64,000 nt of DNA, from assembly GCF_040054535.1 (NCBI RefSeq), contig NC_090777.1:15135001-15199000 (forward strand), written 5' to 3'. A program made the position numbers and the translations under genes. The stretch's first letter is position 1, and every line of letters starts with the position of its first letter. This document shows positions 49,275 to 64,000 of the stretch, in pieces. The DNA is from Antennarius striatus. Taxonomy: Eukaryota; Chordata; Actinopteri; Lophiiformes; Antennariidae. The notes under the pieces were generated by a model that saw only the letters and a program-made list of their open reading frames with translations, had not been told where the DNA came from and searched no databases.

Positions 49275-50016
49275 GACTGAAAAAGGAGGTTTGTCCTGGT
49301 AAGGAGAGGAATGAAGGTTAGCCGCAGTAAGACAGAGTACATGTGTGTGAATGAGAGGGACCCAAGTGGAAGAGTGAGGTTAGAGGGAGAAGAGATCAAG
49401 AAGGTTCAGGATTTTAAGTACTTAGGCTCAACAGTCCAGAGCAATGGAGAGTGTGGAAAAGAGGTGAAGAAGCGTGTACAGGCAGGATGGAACGGGTGGA
49501 GGAAAGTGTCAGGTGTGATGGGTGATAGAAGAGTTTCAGCTAAAATGAAAGGAAAGGTGTACAAAACTGTGGTTAGACCAGCAATGCTGTTTGGTCTAGA
49601 GACAGTGTCACTGAAGAAAAGACAGGAGACAGAGCTGGAGGTAGCAGAGATGAAGATGCTGAGGTTCTCTCTGGGAGTGACCAGGAAGGATAGGATCAGG
49701 AATGAGTACAACAGAGGGACAGCACATGTTAGAGGTCTTGGAGATAAAGTCAGAGAGGCCAGACTGAGATGGTTTGGACATGTCCAGAGGAGAGATAGTG
49801 AATATATTGGTAGAAGGATGCTGAGTTTTGAACTGCCAGGCAGGAGGCCTAGAGGAAGACCAAAGAGGAGGTTTATGGATGTAATGAGGGAAGACATGAA
49901 GGTAGTTGGTGTGAGAGAAGAGGATTCAAAGGACAGGGCTAGATGGAGGAAATTGATTCGCTGTGGCGACCCCTGAAGGGAAAAGCCGAAAGGAAAAGAA
50001 GAAGAAGACTGAAAAA
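49275..50016 (+). mobile_element. RTE-like LINE 3' end with 10-bp TSD
   Basis: The insert 49285-50006 is open from MKVSRSKTEYMCVNERDPSG to the stop at 49976: DFKYLGSTVQSNGECGKEVK, KRQETELEVAEMKMLRFSLG, GRRPRGRPKRRFMDVMRED, ending RCGDP. The family 3' terminus and GAAGAAG tail follow. GACTGAAAAA flanks both sides (49275-49284, 50007-50016). It is about 94-97% like the 15616-16329 segment by eye. Confidence 0.9.
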
Positions 50017-50384
50017 CATTTCCTGTTTCCTTTACAAATTAAAGTTAAAGTTCTTATTTTTCCCCCTTAAATTAAAACTCTTCACTAATGATGATTAGTA
50101 TTGTTTTTAGCTTTGAACATTTTTTGAGCTGTCAAATAATCCATGATTTTTGGACTGAAGAAATAATGCGTGTGTTTTTCTGATAGCCAACCTTGTGAAG
50201 GATCCGTATTGCTCTTTTTGGAGCAGTGGTTAGTTGTAATAGTGAAGTTCTGTCATTGAACCCTCAAACTTCATCTTTGTATTGAAAATTTGGTGGGACC
50301 AGGAAACAGTAAAGATAGTGGACTGATTTCTGATTAACTATCAGTTTTTATTATTGCCTGTGTATTCAGTATACAATTACAAAA

Positions 50385-51060
50385 TATCATCATTTTTGTC
50401 TTGCTGAGGTTTAATGATAATCTGTTTCTGTCAAACCATTTTTTAGTTTGTTCGTTTCTTTTTAAATCAATAAATCAATACTTTATATATCACAAGCATG
50501 ATGCTTGTGATATATAGCATTTATGATTAATTCTATTGCCTCTATCCTTGTCAGTGATGCAGATCAGTCCAATCTGATGTTGAACAGTTTTTCCAGTATT
50601 TATGTGAATTGTCAGAGGCAGGTCTATAGTTTGTGAAATGATGCCCATTTCCAGCCTTGAACATTGGTAGGACTTTAGTTATTTTCATTTCATTTGAAAA
50701 TGAACCGGTTATCTTTTTTTTCTTTTATCAATGGGAAATTTATACTCATTGAGAGGCATTTTTTTAGATGCCTCTCTTTGTGTCTTATTTAGGTCATTTG
50801 ACTGTTTGTTCTGACAAGTTTTTACAATATTCCAAATTTAATTTTCCTCTACTGTTTGAAGAAATAATGAGCAAGGATCTCTCCATCAACTTTTCCTCAT
50901 ATGTCAATGAATTGGGGATTGTTCTTGTACAGTCAGATCCAACGCAAAAAAATCCATGAGAGTTATTAGCCACATCTTTCAAGGAATATTTTTCAATATC
51001 CTTATCAAGGAAATACTTGGGCAGAATATCTAATAGAATTAGATCCATTTCTTATAATAT
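50385..51060 (-). mobile_element. Decayed L2/jockey-group LINE fragments
   Basis: At 50390-50480 the sequence parallels the 11090-11160 part of the LINE at 10010 (TTTAATGATAATCTGTTTCT). At 50570-50700 a minus-strand scrap reads KVLPMFKAGNGHHFTNYRPA, the start of the reverse transcriptase in such elements. The two pieces are out of order and frameshifted. The rest is too decayed to align. Confidence 0.55.
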
Positions 51061-53209
51061 TTAGTATTTTCCACATTCTTCTAATGTTATTTCTATTATC
51101 ATCTAATATACTCATGTATTAATGTTTCCTAGTTGCCCTTACAAAATAAGTTAACTTGTTATTATATTTCTCCTGTGAGGCTGTTTCCTGTTTTTTGGAC
51201 CCTAAAAACTCCTCTTGTGGTGTACACCCAGAATAAATGTAGACACAGCCATGTAGGAATAAGTCTTGTTTTTAATGTCAAACACTTCTCGTATTTCTGC
51301 AGAAACAGGGAAACAAATATTTCCATGCCGCCATCCCTTTACCGACGGTTGGAAAAAGACAGCTCATCATGAACACACAAATCTTACAGAGATGACGTCC
51401 TTTCCCTCCTCTTCCTCTTACTCAGAACACATCACACTTTAGCCTCAACCTGCGTTTTTTAGTGTCTCCTCAGTTATTTGGCTCCAGTTAGAACTAGATC
51501 CACCTGCCTGCTGTGAGAACAATCAAACACGCAATCACTTAATGGTTTGACTGGTTGTGAGGTTATCAATCTAGAACTGTGAACAGTTTTTTGGGACATA
51601 CCTGAAATTTTTACATCAATCATTCAACATTTATTTTAGTTGTATTTAAATTACATGACATTCTGTCAGCAGTATAGGGTTCAATCTTCAGTTTGTGTCT
51701 CATCACACTTCCACACATTTTATCTTCACCATTAATTAAATCATCTGAAAGCTGAAAAGTTTGCATTATTATTGCAAGCTTAGGTTGTAAATAGGATACC
51801 TCACTTTTCCTAACCTTCCTGGTTCTCCTTTCTGGGTCTCTCTGTTTTTGTACCTTGTGATTTATTGTTTGACTCTTTGTGCTGATATGTTAGCCTTCTG
51901 TTGTTGTTTTTTAAATGCCTTTCTTGGTGTCTTTTCTAAAGCATGTTTTCACCATCTAAATGCTCACTTCTTTAGCAAAGACATTTTGACAATGGAAAAC
52001 CTTTTTTCCTTAGATTTCATGGCACTTTATTTCTTAACGCTTCATTGTCAACGTACAGACCACGAGGACACCAATTTATCATACTTATTCAAAGCAGTCA
52101 TCCCTTTGGCTTGGATTTGCATGTGAGGCCTTTGTAAACAAGTCTCCCTGATGCTTCCGGAGAGACTCGGCTGCTCCTACGGCGCCTCTTGAGGCAGGCT
52201 GAGTCGTGATGCATCAAAGTGCGAGAAACCTTGAGGCAATTCAAACTGTTGTCACATAATGCAGTCTTCGTAAGACAGCCATAAACTTTTACCAACCAAG
52301 CCTCCTGAACACTAACAACATGGTCTGTTAATTTGCATGTACTGATACGGTTCAGACGCCATCAGGCACAGACATACGGACAGATGATAAGGCCACGCTC
52401 AAGCAGACTGCATCACTAAACAGCACCATCTCACCAAAGATACGATGCTTTGACTCTGAAGAGTTGAACCTTCATGTGATAATTAAGCTCGGTCATCTCC
52501 CTCTGTACAATCATCTGGTTCCGTCAAATCTACGCTCTTACTAGTATAATAATCCTTTTTTTGAAAGATAGTAATCACAGTTCAAACTCCTTTCTCATTT
52601 CCCATTAACCACAGTTTGTGTTTTAAATCATCTCATCACTTATTATTGTAATTTCACAGAGAGTTTACAGGCGTGAGGGAATATTATCAGATTTCAAGGT
52701 GATTACATTTTGGGGATGTTTTTTCTTTGTAGGAGAAATCTCTCCATCAGCAACAAACAAGAGTGCACTTGCACCAAACTCACTCACAACAACCTTACAC
52801 AGAGACAATCAATTAAAAAAAAGAAAACAGAAGATTTCTTCTTCTTCTCCATTGAAAAAGATACAAAATGTATAAAAAAGTTATTTACAGTTTCTTTTTC
52901 TTAGATGGTTTCAAGATTATTGTTGTGTTTGAAATCTGAGGAGTTCATTTGCAGTTTTTAGGTAGTAGAAGTGTTTCATTCATTGTTCAAAAAAACAGCA
53001 CAAATCATTGTTTGGCAGGTGGTGCAACTTAAAAAACATAATTTATACAGTAAAAACCACCCACAAAAATCATTTTCTATTGTCAGCGGGTCCTCTGTCT
53101 GTCATCTAATACTGCATCTCTCCAGTATTCTGCCCAATTCATAACTTTTGACCTTGTCCTTGGCATTTCAAGCACTGTCCCGATGCATAAAGGAATTTTC
53201 AGGTCGTCA
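51061..53209. other. Stretch downstream of celsr3, including its 3'UTR
   Basis: About 2.1 kb to the left of the celsr3 stop. The part nearest 53209 is presumably the celsr3 3'UTR. I found no clear polyadenylation signal, gene or repeat family in the rest. Confidence 0.5.
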
Positions 53210-63000
<9,791 letters not shown>

Positions 63001-63655
63001 CTGCAGCAAAGAGACAAACGGGTCAGAAGGGTAGACCTATCGATGGTTATCACGTAGACTGAGACAGGAAATACAGCAATGTAAAAAGTAAAACCATTTG
63101 TTAGTGTAAAAATTCAGTTTAGGCCTTCATAAACTTCAACCAGTGGGTGTGTTCATACAGACAAAACCTTAAATATTTATATTTCTAATTGGCTATAAGC
63201 AGTTTATCAATGTTATGTTCAACTGTCATGGAAAGCCTTACTTAGTTTCAAACAATGTGTATGAGTGATCACGTTGTCTACTTAGAAAATAAAATTGTGA
63301 CTATGCTGATTTCACTTTAAGCATGTAAGTCTAAAGATAAAGATAGAATTATTTGAATTTGCTTGTAAATAGTATTTACAGAGAACATTTTCCAGCAAGC
63401 GTGAGTTTCCACACACTCATTGTTCAGGGACTGTTTTACGTGGGAGATCATTTATGTCTGTGTGGCAATTTTACACCCAGCTGCATTGTTTCTCTATGAT
63501 GGTGCCAGAAATTCTTTTGCATTCTTATTTGAAATACAGTCAAGGTCATGTCATGTGAATAAAGATTTTTTAAATTGAAGTGAAAAATTCTGCGACAGGG
63601 AGAATCTATAGAAAGACAGACAGATAAATATTCTGAGACACCTCTGAGTCACAGA

Positions 63656-63926
<271 letters not shown>

Positions 63927-64000
63927 TATATGTTTCTCTACATTTAAATATCACTGAAACCTGTTTAATAAAAATGTCACTAGGACACCTTATCTGCACA

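Overview
This window looks like nuclear DNA of a teleost (ray-finned) fish. The evidence is vertebrate genes split by GT-AG introns, very long (CA)n/(GT)n microsatellites, tRNA-derived SINEs, and many non-LTR retrotransposon families typical of fish (RTE-like, L2/jockey-like, R4/Dong-like), with hAT DNA transposons. I see nothing prokaryotic. All family names come from reading the sequence; no search was run.

Three recognisable host genes lie on the minus strand. (1) slc26a6-like anion exchanger, 1-23478: 17 exons are traced, and the 3' end runs off the left edge partway into the STAS domain. (2) wdr6, 37573-42808: six exons, a complete reading frame of about 1394 residues. (3) celsr3, 53210-63000: the last ten exons, from about TM5 to the C-terminus; the 5' part lies beyond the right edge. 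In human, SLC26A6 and CELSR3 are neighbours on 3p21.31 and WDR6 lies in the same band, so the trio looks like conserved synteny. Between slc26a6 and wdr6 are three phase-compatible exons of a proline/serine-rich protein I do not recognise (30887-34506, minus). Upstream of wdr6, on the plus strand, are a short BED-like zinc-finger ORF (43673-43948) and two exons of a coiled-coil protein (45160-46430).

Transposable elements carry most of the unusual structure. Introns of slc26a6 hold an RTE with a 19-bp target-site duplication (TSD) that was itself split by an L2-like LINE (12244-16348), a hAT element with a perfect 8-bp TSD (9015-9983), a hAT with a BED-finger remnant, a short RTE with a 17-bp TSD, and three other LINE or SINE pieces. 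The 24-29 kb region holds a second nested pair (a LINE with an ~180-bp GATA tail inside an RTE) and two R4-like fragments, one with an internal inversion. The 47-50 kb region is a cluster of RTE pieces in both orientations, one interrupted by a 483-bp solo LTR with a 5-bp TSD.

The genes do not form an operon or a shared pathway. slc26a6 is a membrane anion exchanger, wdr6 a tRNA-methylation cofactor, and celsr3 an adhesion GPCR of planar cell polarity and axon guidance. I found no undescribed defence or mobile system. The most novel-looking items are the unrecognised gene, the inverted R4 copy, the doubly dated nested insertions, and the celsr3 terminal mini-exon, which a plain ORF call would miss.
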